This document shows, one piece after another, positions 35,106 through 46,677 of a DNA stretch of 64,000 nucleotides. Positions within the stretch are counted from its first letter, which is position 1; each line of letters opens with the position of its first letter. Source of the stretch: Xenopus tropicalis (lineage: Eukaryota > Chordata > Amphibia > Anura > Pipidae); assembly GCF_000004195.4 (NCBI RefSeq), contig NC_030681.2:22212482-22276481 (forward strand), in the 5' to 3' direction. The position numbers and the translations under genes were made by a program. The notes beneath the pieces were generated by a model that saw only the letters and a list, made by a program, of their open reading frames with translations, ran no database searches and was not told the DNA's origin.

Positions 35106-38100
35106 TCTACCTTCAGTGCACAGAGAAAAAGAATTCTGACTAATCCAGAAACAAAATATTCTTTACCATTTTATTCTTTTATTTTTATTACTTAATCATT
35201 TCCTTTCTACAAAAACACTCCCATATACTTGAAGGATCAATACCACCAAAATAAAAATGATTACTTTGATCTGACAATTTATTTATTTTTATCCAGTCCC
35301 TTTAAAAACCATCTCTTTTGAAGTAGAAATCTTGGTTTTTATTGCAACATGTTTGCCATCAGTTCTGCTATGTTCAGCCATCTTTTATCTAATGTTTAAG
35401 GGAAAAGCCCCTCATGGTATGGTGTTTTTAATGGAACTTTACACAATGCATATTTATGAGTTTCCCCTAGCAACCCTACTAGACATACTACATGCTTTTG
35501 TAAAGGAATTTTGAAAAGTGCAGATCAAATAAAGTACAAATGTAAATTTTTTTAGGGCACTTTTATTTCCCGATGGTACTGGTACTGTCATTATATTTTT
35601 AAGCTACTGCCTTAATGCACTTCTTCCATTTGTGTCTGATATTCTCAAGTACCTTTTATATAACTGACCCAACTAACAAAACTTTTTTTCCTAACTCAAT
35701 GTCTTCATATATGTTTTTTTCAGAGGCAAATCCAAAGACACTTTTTCCTATTTCCCCATTTGGATATACTTTGACACTATTTTCCCAAGCCAATCCAAAC
35801 TCTTGCTTGCGTCTGCCTTTTACAGCTCTTTCATTTTATATTTTCAATAATGATCCAATTCTCATCTAGAAATTCTTTACTACTTTTTTCTTAACCTTCA
35901 ATTGCTATTGAAATGTTGATCCAACCCCTCTCAACACCCAGTGTGGATTTAAACCAGTGAACTATTGGTTACTATGCAGATTGTTATACCTCTGCTTTAT
36001 ATGAGCAGACAACGAAGACCCCGGATAACTGCTTTGGTGTTTGAGTTTTCAAGTAGGCACGGATTGTTTCAGCGGCTGTTATACTGGTCATAGGCGCTTG
36101 GAGTTAGCCATCGGCCTGCCTATAAAATCCCTAGCTCTGATTTTGCTCATGTTATAGGTCAAGCTAGCATTTTCCTAAGGTCTCTCATTCTTGCTTCTAC
36201 TGTTCCCTGGTTCCTGCTTCCCTGGACCTGTCCCTGTTTTTGACACCGGTTTATTCCTGACTTCAAGTTTGTCTTACAATTCTACAGTCTGATTCTGACC
36301 CAGCTTGAATGGCTACATCCAGTTCTTCTTCTGCCTTTACTAGCTCCTTCTATAGTCAGTAGACTTTTTTGTGGTAAGTCCTGGAAGTTCCCAAGTAGCT
36401 GTGCCCAAATCCAAAGGTGGCTGTTACAGGCAGAAACGCGCACCTAGAAAGGAATCCATATACTCCCATGGGGTTTGCCATACATAACTCCAGACCTGCT
36501 TGTGTTCACCCTGATGTCCACATCTGTAAAACAAAAATGTTCCCTAATTGTTTCCTAATTGTACAACTATTATATTCCATTGTACTCCAGTCAAAGATTA
36601 TTCTTAGTCGCATCTTTTAAAATGGAAGTATCTCTTCTTAACACTTAATTGGATAGGAAAATGTTGAATAAGGAATACTCATTAGCAGTCAATGATGCTA
36701 ACGTCCCTTATCACCTAAGAAGCCTGCCTGTGGTCACTTGTCTTCTTTGCCTCAGTAGCAATAAAGTGTGCAAATTAGAAAGGTAATGCAGTATTGAACT
36801 ATATATGACTAATTTATGAACGCAAGTGCAGTTTGTAAATTGGAAATGGACGCATATGATCATGTTTTTGAAAGCCTGCATAGCAGGGATATACCTCTCT
36901 GAATAGAAAGCCTACGATTTTGTATTCAGTTTAGCTCTTTGCACTTGCCCTTGCATTCATAAATGAACCTTTATATCTCTGACTAGAGCAATCAATTGCA
37001 AGAAGCGTGCAGCCTCTTTTATCTGCCCAGCTCTGCTTTAATCTTCCCTTGTAAAAATAATAGTTTTATTTAGAACATGTTTTATACAGATACACATCCT
37101 ATTATTATTGATTCCAAATAAAATCCTGCTCTTTGAGTTTGGCCGACAGGAAGGAAATAGAATCTCTTTGCATTCCATAATCAGCCAGCGTAGGGTAAAT
37201 TCATTAATTTTTTAAAAGGAGAAGGATTGTATGCAGAATTAGAAACCTCAAATGGCAATGATATTTCCTGGGCAAACCTGTTATTGTTAGCTCCTGTCAT
37301 GCTGAGAAACTATTAGAAATTAATTTTTAAATGGAAATGGAAAAATGACTAGCAAGAAGCTTCAGGGAGATAATAATATATTGAAAAAAAGGAGACCGGC
37401 TTTCATACTTCTAGTAATGAAAAGACCAGCTGTCAACTTTTTTTTTTATTCTATATGCTATTGGGGACAGGAGGGAAAATGGAAAGAAAAAAAATAAGAT
37501 TCTGTCACGCCAGGTACCACCATGCGAGCACAATATAGGCTTTGAGGTGGGTCCAAGATTTTCATTAAAAAATGGAAACCATTCACTCTGACTGTAATTG
37601 AATAAATGCATGATTATTCTAAAGGTAATAGAATGTTTTATCCTTCTGGTCTGAGGCAGGTTGAATGCCACCTAACATTAGCTAAGGTCAGGTTGCTCTA
37701 AACACTAAATATTTTAACAAGGTGAAAACTGATACGGTTGTGTAAAATAAAGGACTGTATCTAACATTGTATCAGGCATTGTATTATTATGACAGGCTGA
37801 TCCCTGAAGATCAGGGCAGAAGCCATCACAAAGGATATTTTTTCAAGGTATCTTGCTATCTGATATCTCTACATAAAGTGTACAGACCAAAATAATAATA
37901 CAAAAGGTTATCTGGTGATATAATGTACTTTTAGAATGGGACATCTATAAACAAGATCTTTAATAAGAAACGATGTATTAAATAGTATTATATTTTAAGA
38001 AGTTATCTTCACATGTAGATATGTAGAACTTCATGAATTTCCGTCTAAATTTAATTTCCATGTTTGAATGAATTTAATTGGAGTAATAGTACAAATTGGA

Positions 38101-38310
38101 GCTGTAATGATGTGCCTTCAAAATTCTAATGCTACTTCATGCTGATCAGTTTGGAGAAAACAATGAAAATGGTATGTAGAGTTTATTTTGTGCATCTGGG
38201 GCATGTCCTGTCTAAGAGGTCCTTTCTTCACAGCTAATAATCATTTTTTTCAGCATTTGGCTTTTAAGGTACAGTTTGAAAGCTCAGAATCATTTGAGTC
38301 ATATTATATT
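35106..38310. other. No gene seen; unique DNA, possible old retroelement piece near 36000-36360
   Basis: At 36000-36360 a pyrimidine-rich stretch with CTATAAAATCCCTAG and repeated TTCCTG/CCCTG steps resembles decayed frog LTR-type repeats; assignment is weak. The stretch 37180-37680 is repeat-free and may be conserved noncoding. The remainder shows nothing coding; frames reach 86 codons. Confidence 0.4.
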
Positions 38311-38490
38311 GTTATTATTATTATTATTATTTATTTATAAAGCACCAACATATCCCGCAGCGCTGTACAATAAGTTGGTTTCATACATTGGACATACAGA
38401 GTAACATATAAAGCAATCAATAACCAATACAAGAGGTGAAGAGGGCCCTGCCCAAAAGAGCTTACAATCTACAAGGAGAAGGGGTTGAGA
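38311..38490 (-). mobile_element. LINE/SINE 3'-tail fragment with (AAT)n
   Basis: On the minus strand it reads AGATTGTAAGCTCTTTTGGG then CAGGGCCCTCTTCACC, then GCGCTGCGGGATATG, then TTGGTGCTTTATAAATAA and an AAT repeat. This is a very common frog/fish non-LTR 3' end. A diverged relative lies just below the reverse transcriptase remnant at 42400-42560, which ties this tail to that LINE lineage. Confidence 0.7.
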
Positions 38491-39059
38491 CACAAGGTGT
38501 GGTATTTATATAGTGCCAACACCAACACCCAGGCGGTAGCCTAAGGGTTCCTTCGTACCCAGGCACCTAAAGAATTGCCACAGAAGTTACTCACATACTA
38601 TACACCAGAAATAAGGCCAGAGCAACTTCCACTCAATTGCGCTTGATTTGACAAAATTACACCATTGTTGTTGTTGTTTTGTCAAAGCAGACAATTTGCG
38701 GCGAAAATTGCCCCTTGTAACCCTAATGAGGCTGGAATTCTGCAAAAAATGCTGCATTGTGGAAAAAAAAACCATGCACTTGAAATTGCACTTGCAGACA
38801 TAAATGAGCCCTATGGGATTATGGTTATCGCAATACCAATTTCACTTCACTCCTATGTAAAATAATACAGTAAGGTAGTCTTATTTGTTCTGGTCCTTTC
38901 TGGGGAACAAAAGAAGCCAATCTTGCTTTATGCCAGGTATTTTGGATATATTTAGGATCCTAGTAATCTAAGCCACTGTCCCACAAGCCAACGCAGGGTC
39001 AAATATCCTTCATATGAAGGCTCATAATCAGTTACTGCTTGAAATAGCTATAGCTGGCT
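38491..39059. other. No gene seen
   Basis: TTTATATAGTGCCAACACC near 38507 looks like another minus-strand LINE/SINE tail end. Frames of 62 and 66 codons overlap on opposite strands and are not recognised. Confidence 0.5.
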
Positions 39060-39685
39060 TTAAGGAAATATAAACCTTTGAGACAAATGCTTTTTTTAAC
39101 ACTTTTGTGCATTTTGCATTTATTTTTTTTCCCTAGTTTTCAAGATATTAGCAATTTGTACACTGCTAATATAATAAAACTGGCACAACTGCTGCTAAGT
39201 TCTGATACTTTAGAACTAAAGCTTAATTAAAGAAGTATGGTAGAAATGCTGTAATATGTTTTGAGCCTCCAAAAACGCCCTCAGTAAACCCCCCCATCTT
39301 GCCTTGCCTTTGCTTAGGGACCCACTCACACTATACTGTATATATTGAATATAAATGTCACAATATAAGGCTGATTAGTAAATATTTCTGATTCACATTA
39401 CACAACAGCTCTGAAACCAGTGTAATTAGTAGCAAAGTTTAAAATCAGCTTATATGACATGGGAACGTTATTCTCTGCTTGATAATTTGCTTTTCAACAA
39501 ATGCTCAGAGCACACTGAGCATGTGCAGTGTCACTGACACTTGAAACAAAAAAGATGGGGAGCCCCCGTGACAACTTTGAAGTACTAGATCATTACTACT
39601 ATAGGGCCAATGGTGCAATAATTTTAGTATATAAAATATATATTTTTCTAGCCATATTCATTTTTAGGCTTTACTTCTCCTTTAA
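39060..39685. mobile_element. T2/Kolobok-type MITE, about 626 bp
   Basis: The left end is TTAAGGAAATATAAACCTTTG; the right end is GGCTTTACTTCTCCTTTAA, with TTAA at both edges. Internal CTCAGAGCACACTGAGCATG and GATGGGGAGCCCCCGTGAC are small palindromic blocks known from frog copies. The left terminus is decayed relative to the right. Confidence 0.75.
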
Positions 39686-39785
39686 AATATATGCCAATAG
39701 TAATAAGGGTAGAGGATCTATTATTCGGAATGCTTCGTTCCATAAATGTGACCATGCCTTAAGCAAAAACAATATTTTGTTAAAA

Positions 39786-39960
39786 GAAGCCAAGGGGATT
39801 GTTTTGCCACCGATATGGAATAATAATAATAATAATGCAGCTTAGTTACCATTAATTACAAGGTACTGTTTTATTATTACAGAGAAAAAAAGAAATCATT
39901 TCAAAATGTAAATTATTTGCCTAAAATAGACTCCATCAATTTGTTATCCAACAATTCGGG
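39786..39960 (+). mobile_element. Decayed 113-bp-unit element fragment
   Basis: GGATTGTTTTGCCACC, then GTACTGTTTTATTATTACAG and AAATTATTTGCCTAAAATAG, match the last unit and right arm of elements A and D. The left terminus and TA-flanked ends are lost. A short AAT repeat interrupts it near 39823. Confidence 0.7.
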
Positions 39961-41358
39961 TAACGCAATCACCAGGGTAGAATGAGAATTGAATGTTTCC
40001 AGCTTTAATTGAAGATTCTCTTTGGAAATCAAGCATCTGCTGTTTGTACAGTGCACACAGAGGCGTTGTGTGTGTCTGTCAGAAGGTGATACCCATTTAC
40101 ACACTGTCCGGAAAACCTTATCAGAGCCCTCTGCCTGTGAAACTCATCTAATCACATAATGGATCTCTTTCCTAAAGCGTTTATCCTTTTATCTTGCTTT
40201 TTATTATACCACCAGAAGGCAAACAGCAACAATGGAAACATCTTGCATTGAAAAGGGGGTCTTAAATCCTTTCATGGTACAGGTCAAAAATAAAGCCAAG
40301 TAAACACATAAGAAGATAATGAATTTATTTTATTAATACACATCATTCTGGGGTTTCATTTATTAGCTGGCTTTATTGTAGTTTTAAAAGGCTCGCATGC
40401 TGTATATGTACATTTCTTTGGTATTATGCTACCACTCTGTTTATGCTTGCTTTCACTAAAAGATGTCAAAGCGGCAGAATAAACCCAAAGTATTGATGTC
40501 CAGTGTTAATCGGATTTTCAAAGGGGTCCAAAATGGCACTTATCTAATTCAGCAACGAAAACAGAGTAAATTAAATTCTCAGAGGATCAGGACTGTATTA
40601 TGCCAACATGAAGCAGCAGACTGGGTTATTGCTTTGGTGCCAAAATCCCCTGGCAGCGCTGACTGAATAATGTGGGACTAATCACATCAGCTATAGGGAG
40701 AATTTCCAGGAACCTTACTCAAAAGCTAGAATGTACCAGATCGCTAAAGAACAACAGCTCCTGCAAAAGAATGGGCCAGAAGGGCAATCAAGAAATGCTG
40801 CCATATCCCGTGAAAAGAAAAAAAAAAAAAGCCTGATTAACGTGATTCTGAACTCAAAATAACACTGGAATAAGCCTCCTGTGCGGCACAGAACCGCATG
40901 AAAAAGGAGCAGCGACTCGATTGGTTTAAGTGCCTTTCATTGGGGAAGTACTGCAGGAAATTTATGTCTGCTATTAAAATGCAAACATTCAACTCAAGGA
41001 AATTCATTCGTTTTTAGATATATTTATTTTCCTGAATGCATTTCGGCTATATATTTGCATTTCAGTCAAAGGAATTTTATAACAAGAAATCGGTACAGTT
41101 TGGCGACGGAATGAATGCGCTGATTGACAAGTTAGAAATTACCGTGAAAACAGCAAAGGACATAAGGCTAAATTTCAATCAATCTCTCATTCAGGGAGAA
41201 GGATGCGTGCATATCATAACCTGTTGTCTCATTTTGTACTTCTACATTAGAACATATTATATTATCCCAGTCTGTTACTGAACTTCCTTGTGCATATTCG
41301 CTCTCTCAAAGTGATGTGTGCATTTGCTGTGTTATAACTGTACATTTCTATATATATG
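39961..41358. other. No gene seen; candidate conserved noncoding DNA
   Basis: Repeat-free sequence with retained CpGs, for example AAAGCGGCAGAATAAACCC, TTTGGCGACGGAATGAATGC and GGCACAGAACCGCATG. Frames of 67 and 81 codons exist without recognisable domains. The look suggests purifying selection, but only a cross-species alignment can show it. Confidence 0.4.
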
Positions 41359-42111
41359 TACAGGTATGGGACCCACTATCCAGAATCCTTGGGACCTGGG
41401 CTTTTCCGGATAAAGGATCTTTCCATGATTTGGATCTCCATACCTTAAGTCTACTAAAAGATTATTTAAATATTATATAAACCCAATAGGATTGTTTTGC
41501 CTCCAATAAGGGGTAATTATATCTTAGTTGGGATCAAGTACAGGTACTGTTTTATTATTACAGAGAAAAGGGAATCATTTAACCATTAAATAAACCCAAT
41601 AGGACTGTTCTGCCCCAATAAGGGGTAATTATATCTTAGTTGGGATCAAGTACAGGTACTGTTTTATTATTACAGAGAAAAGGGAATCATTTAACCATTA
41701 AATAAACCCAATAGGGCTGTTCTGCCCCAATAAGGGGTAATTATATCTTAGTTGGGATCAAGTACAGGTACTGTTTTATTATTACAGAGAAAAGGGAATC
41801 ATTTAACCATTAAATAAACCCAAAAGGGCTGTTCTGCCCCCAATAAGGGGTAATTATATCTTAGTTGGGATCAAGTACAGGTACTGTTTTATTATTACAG
41901 AGAAAAGGGAATCATTTAACCATTAAATAAACCCAATAGGGCTGTTCTGCCCCCAATAAGGGGTAATTATATCTTAGTTGGGACCAAATACAAGGTACTG
42001 TTTTATTTTTACAGGGAAAAAGGAAATAATTTTTAAAAATTTGAATTATTTGCTTATAATGGAGTCTATGGGAGATGGCCTTCCCGTAATTCCCGTAATC
42101 CCATAACTGTG
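41359..42111 (+). mobile_element. 113-bp-unit element D (5 units), right end deleted
   Basis: The left end TACAGGTATGGGACCC and five GTACTGTTTTATT(A/T)TTACAG motifs (about 41543 to 41994) give a 113-bp array. The right arm is short: TTCCCGTAATTCCCGTAATC runs straight into CCATAACTG, so the usual CTTTCTGGATAACGGG segment is missing. Confidence 0.87.
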
Positions 42112-42399
42112 CTAATATACCACAGCAAGTACACACATCACTTTGAAAGAGGTAATATGCACAATGAAGTTCATATAAATATGTGTGTCCTTTCCTAAGC
42201 AAGCAAGGCATTATCTACCACTGCAGAACAGGGGAGGTCAGTGCTGTTCAGCTTTTCTATACAGTAATCTGATTATCTAACATGCTTCACATTTACAGGC
42301 TGTATTATATTAAATTGATGCAATATGAAGTAGTCTCATGAGGTCTTTTATCCTGTGGACTATTGTATTGTGATGTATTTTAGTACAAAGGGTACGCAG

Positions 42400-43075
42400 T
42401 ATTTTACAAAGCATACGGACATACAGGGATTCAGATTTAAATAATAAAGTACATAAGTGCTAAGTAATTCAATAGTTGGAATGAGGTCCCTGCCCCAAAG
42501 GCCTACCTACAGTATGAAAAAGAGGAGACATACAGAAAAAAACAAAAAGGTTGATAGTATGTGTAATGGGGGGTTATTTCTAATAGAATGTTTCCTGTGT
42601 CCATCAACTCTAGTGGCGATTAGATGATTGAACAATAGGACAATTTGTTGTCAGTGTAAAGGAGGTAGGAGAAGCCAAAGGATTTGGTGAGAAATGTACC
42701 AACACCGAAGATTTAATAGATGATGAGTATCTAATGCTGTAAGAGAGATAAGAAGAGAACCCGTGTAGAGTAGAGCCATTGATGATGAGTGATTGGAGGT
42801 TATGTAGAAGCATGGAGTAGTTAACCCTATCAAATGTGGCAAGAAGATAAAGGAGCGTAAGAATATTATATTGACCTTGGGTCCTTTGAAGGATGGATAT
42901 AATTGGTTAGCTTGGTCAAAGCTGTTTGAGTTGAGTTCTCTGTTTGGAAACCTGATTGAAGGGGATCAAGGGAACAGCTGACATTCAGAAAGTTCTGCAA
43001 CCAGATGTCAGCAAACATTTCTAGGAGCTTTGGAGGACAGAACAGAAGGTTTGTAGTTAGCAAGTTGGATCAAAG
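42400..43075 (-). pseudogene. Decayed LINE reverse transcriptase and 3' tail
   Basis: The minus strand first encodes PPKLLEMFAD...LDPLQSGFQTENSTQTAL (43063-42866). After a frame change come ATFDRVNYSMLL and LHNLQSLIINGSTLHGF (42865-42610). These match, in order, the stretch of CR1/L2/Rex-type reverse transcriptases that reads 'LLDPLQSGFR..HSTETAL...FDTVDH..LL..L...GI.G..L.WF.SYL'. The GVPQGS and YADD catalytic segments that should follow are absent. Below it, 42400-42560 reads on the minus strand like a LINE 3' tail (GCCTTTGGGGCAGGGACC). It is dead: frameshifts, and truncated at both ends. Confidence 0.8.
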
Positions 43076-43826
43076 GAGGGTTTCCTAAGTGTTGAGATAA
43101 ATAGTGCATGCTTACAACCAGATGGATATATTCTGGTTAAAAAGAATGAATTCCTTGAATAGCCACAACTTCCCAATTCCCTGGGATGGCATCCAAATAA
43201 CTCAGGATTTGGTCCACCCTACAGTTATAATGAACCTTTTTATATTATGCATAACAGTTTCAATCAAAACAAACACAGACAATGTGTTGCAGCCACAATA
43301 ATTATTCGTCCCCAAAAGATTCTCTTTTCCTTTTTTTTTGCCACATTGAGCCGTAAATGTTTCATTACAATTCCTAACACAGAAAGAATGGAAATCTTCA
43401 TTAAACACTCTTTCTATTATATAAGGAAACACTGCCACAACCAGAAGCAAAAGAATAGAGCAACTGTTTGTGGCTTCCCAAAATGTAATTGAAAGGACTT
43501 CAACATTCAAAGGAAAGCACAATGAAGTAAAAACACTTGAAATGACAAAACTTATTAAGTCAGACCTAACTGACAAAATGAAAACACTTACAAAACACTA
43601 GAAAGGATGTTTAAAATACAGCAGAACTTTAGACATAACTCAAGTACAGGAGAAAGTCTATTTGGACAACTGATGGAGTACGTTAAGGGCACTGGAAAGG
43701 CAAAGTATCACCAAACTAAACCCATAACAAGATATTCACTGCTTTATAACTAGTGAACCATTCTCATAATAGGCACTAGTCAGTTAATACAATGTAGCGT
43801 ATGAGTAACTAGATTATAATAACTGA
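43076..43826. other. No gene seen
   Basis: A 124-codon minus-strand frame (43202-43576) and an 81-codon plus-strand frame overlap here; neither shows a recognisable domain. No repeat family identified. Confidence 0.45.
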
Positions 43827-44654
43827 TAGGAATGAGCAAATGTCTTCACCTGATACAAATTCTCATCAAAATTTGCTTTTCCGTGAGTGTTGAAAATGTT
43901 CGTAAATCTGTGGTAGAATTTGGCAATGCTTTTCATTTCACTAGGATAAAAGTCTTTTTGCACAGAAAAAAAGGGGAGAAAAACACCCACTAACTCCAAT
44001 ACATTTGGCACAATTAGAAAAAAAAATACATTCTCACAATGCTTTTGGTATGAGAAAGAAAAGCCCACTTGTTTCAATGCCTTTGGCACAAGAAAAAAAT
44101 GGGTCGACAAAATGAGCCCAATGCATTTGCCCAATTTCGCAATTTTGCTCATTTGATTGTGGTACAAGTATAGGACCCGTTATCCAGAATGCTCAGGACC
44201 AAGGGTATTCCGGATAATGGGTCTTTCCGTAATTTGGATCTCCATACCTTAAGTCTAATAAAAATCAATAAAACACTCATTAAACCCAATAGGATAGTTT
44301 TGCATCCAATAAGGATTAATTATATCTTAGTTGGGATCAAGTCCAGGAACTGTTTTATTATTACAGAGAAAAGGGAATCATTTAACCATTAAATAAACCC
44401 AATAGGGCTGTTCTGCCCCCAATAAGGGGTAATTATATCTTAGTTGGGATCAATTACAAGGTACTGTTATTTTACTACAGAGAAAAAGGAAATCAGTTTT
44501 GAAATTCTGAATTATTTGATTAAAATGGAGTCTATGGGAGACTGGCTTTCCGTAATTCGGAGCTTTTTGGATAATGGGTTTCCGTATAAGGGATCCCATA
44601 CCTGTACAACAAATTTTTCAGCAGAGCCAAACAGGGCAGTTTCCCTCATCACTA
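43827..44654 (+). mobile_element. Old hAT-A copy split by element E
   Basis: The left end TAGGAATGAGCAAATGTC resembles '+' copies, with a decayed CACCTGATACAAATTC in place of GCCAGGCATGGATTC. The right end AGAGCCAAACAGGGCAG then CATCACTA lies beyond the 113-bp-unit element at 44163-44606. Removing that insert leaves about 384 bp, normal for the family. Flanks (ATAACTGA and TTTACAAG) do not match, so the duplication is lost or the pairing of ends is imperfect. Confidence 0.65.
44163..44606 (+). mobile_element. 113-bp-unit element E (2 units), nested in hAT-A
   Basis: The ends TACAAGTATAGGACCCG and GGATCCCATACCTGTA are TA-flanked. It has only two units (TGTTTTATTATTACAG at about 44350 and a decayed CTGTTATTTTACTACAG at about 44465). 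Sequence on both sides (TTTGCTCATTTGATTGTGG and AACAAATTTTTCAGCAG) belongs to the hAT-A copy it interrupts. Confidence 0.85.
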
Positions 44655-44662
44655 TTTACAAG

Positions 44663-44983
44663 TAGCGATGGGCGAAATAATTAGGCAGGCATGGATTCAA
44701 GGCAAATTCCACATTTCAGCAGTGAAAAGGGCACAAAATTTGGCACAGAAACATTCACCACGTGTCAAAAAATTGTCGCTCATATCAAAAAAATTTGGCG
44801 CGTGCCAAAAAAAAGTTATACATCTCAAAAACATGATGTGTGCAATAGTTTTTTTGATGCTCAACATTTTCGCTGTTTTGGGAATTTTTCACCGATTCGC
44901 AAATTTTTCACCAATTCGCGAATCTGTTCAAAGATTCGCAAATTTTCTAGTGAAGCGGAATGGGACAGATTCGCTCGTCACTA
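44663..44983 (+). mobile_element. hAT-A MITE copy, 321 bp, abutting the previous copy
   Basis: It starts TAGCGATGGGCGAAATAATT and ends TTCGCTCGTCACTA. The flanks TTTACAAG (44655-44662) and TTCACAAG (44984-44991) form an 8-bp duplication with one mismatch. The left target copy directly touches the right end of the older hAT-A element at 44654, so the two lie only 8 bp apart. The interior has TTCAC(C)GATTCGCAAATTTT steps in tandem. Confidence 0.88.
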
Positions 44984-45103
44984 TTCACAAGTTATCAAGC
45001 AGTAAATTCATTTAATTAATTTAATGCCAGCAACCAATGCTCATGTTGTCTATTGTCTTCTTCTACATTTTGTTAAACAGTGGTCTTTAACCATAAACAG
45101 TAA

Positions 45104-45768
45104 TATAGGTATGGGATCCATTATACGGAAACCCGTTATCCAGAAAGCTCCAAATTACAGAAAGCCTGTAATAGACTCCATTATAATCAAATAATTGAGA
45201 ATTTTAAAACTGATTTCCTTTTTCTCTGTAATAATAAAACAGTACCTGTACTTGATCCCAACTAAGATATAATTACCCCTTATTGGGGGCAGAACAGCCC
45301 TATTGGGTTTATTTAATGGTTAAATGATTCCCTTTTCTCTGTAATAATAAAACAGTACCTGTACTTGATCCCAACTAAGATATAATTACCCCTTATTGGG
45401 GCAGAACAGCCCTATTGGGTTTATTTCATGGTTAAATGATTCCCTTTTCTCTGTAATAATAAAACAGTACCTGTACTTGATCCCAACTAAGATATAAATA
45501 ATCCTTATTGGGGGCAGAACAGCCCTATTGGGTTTATTTAATGGTTAAATGATTCCCTTTTCTCTGTAATAATAAAACAGTACCTGTACTTGATCCCAAC
45601 TAAGATATAAATAATCCTTATTGGATGCAAAATAATCCTATTGGGTTTAAATAATGTTTTATTGATTTTTTAGTAGACTTAAGGTATGGAGATCCAAATT
45701 ACGGAAAGACCCCTTATCCGGAATACCCTTGGTCCTGAGCATTCTGGATAATGGGTCCTATACCTGTA
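45104..45768 (-). mobile_element. 113-bp-unit element F (4 units)
   Basis: The ends TATAGGTATGGGATCC and GGTCCTATACCTGTA are TA-flanked. Four CTGTAATAATAAAACAGTAC motifs (about 45227 to 45566) mark units read on the minus strand. The outermost units (ATAAATAATCCTTATTGG) are the diverged type, as in element B; inner ones are the standard type. Confidence 0.88.
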
Positions 45769-46677
45769 CTAAGTAGCAAAAAGCTAAAGCCATTGTAAGC
45801 TCATATTCTGTAAGAGTGAGATTGTAGCAAATCATTTTCTTTCTTTTTATCAACAGACTATGACGTCATAGCTTAGACCTCCATCTATGCCCAGAAGGTG
45901 TTGCCATATTATTTATTGGTATAAATGTCTCTTGTCAGCAAAAGAATGGACAGCAAATAGAGCTATGATCACTAGGCATGTTTATTATTACTTTATATTG
46001 AGTCTTTTATGCTCATTTCCCACCAGAACAAACCATAGTGCCCTCTCATGAATAAATGCAAGCATACTGACTATTTACAGGGGGATATGATACTTTCAGT
46101 GTACATAGGTTATAGATTTACTTTAAGCCTGGGGCATGAATTAAGAATATATGACCATTTACTCAAGAGGGAGTATACACAGTATACAGTTTGCTTCTTG
46201 ACATCGTAGTGAAGGAACTTTAAGTGCCTGCAGGCATCTCTTGGGTGTTTTGAAAAAACATATGTAGCCAACAGTAAGGTCTCTTTAAAAAAAAGGGCTG
46301 ATTTAGTGGCTTCTTCAGTGCGAACTGTAATCACAGCTTTAAAAATTAAATTCCATTAAATGGGCAACATCATTAAAGCCTGAATGTTCTCTACTGCCTT
46401 AAACCCCTTTTGTCTTAACAAACTAAAGTAAAAAAAAAAAAACCTGTCTATAGTTTATAATGGAACCGTTTCATTTATTCATACTTTCTAAATTTAATTA
46501 AACTGTTTTTTTCGCACTTAGCCACAGTAAATATTTATACGTCTGAATAAGAACCTGTATGTTTAAAGCTCAGAGCTTCAATTTATACATTAATTATATT
46601 ATTGAATGCTTTTTCCTATCTATTAGTGTCAATATGCTGAAAATCATCTTTCTCTGTGTTTACAGTTTATATATGTG
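45769..46677. other. No gene seen; unique DNA
   Basis: Frames up to 74 codons, none recognisable. An A-run lies at about 46430-46441. No repeat identified. Confidence 0.55.

Noticed and set aside
36000..36360. LTR retrotransposon promoter (CTATAAAATCC)
   Set aside because: No paired LTR, TG...CA ends, target duplication or coding remnants; noted only as a possible old repeat.
43202..43576. 124-codon minus-strand frame with a hydrophobic stretch
   Set aside because: No recognisable domain, overlaps an opposite-strand frame, sits just above a dead LINE; length is plausible by chance in AT-rich DNA. Kept as unproven.
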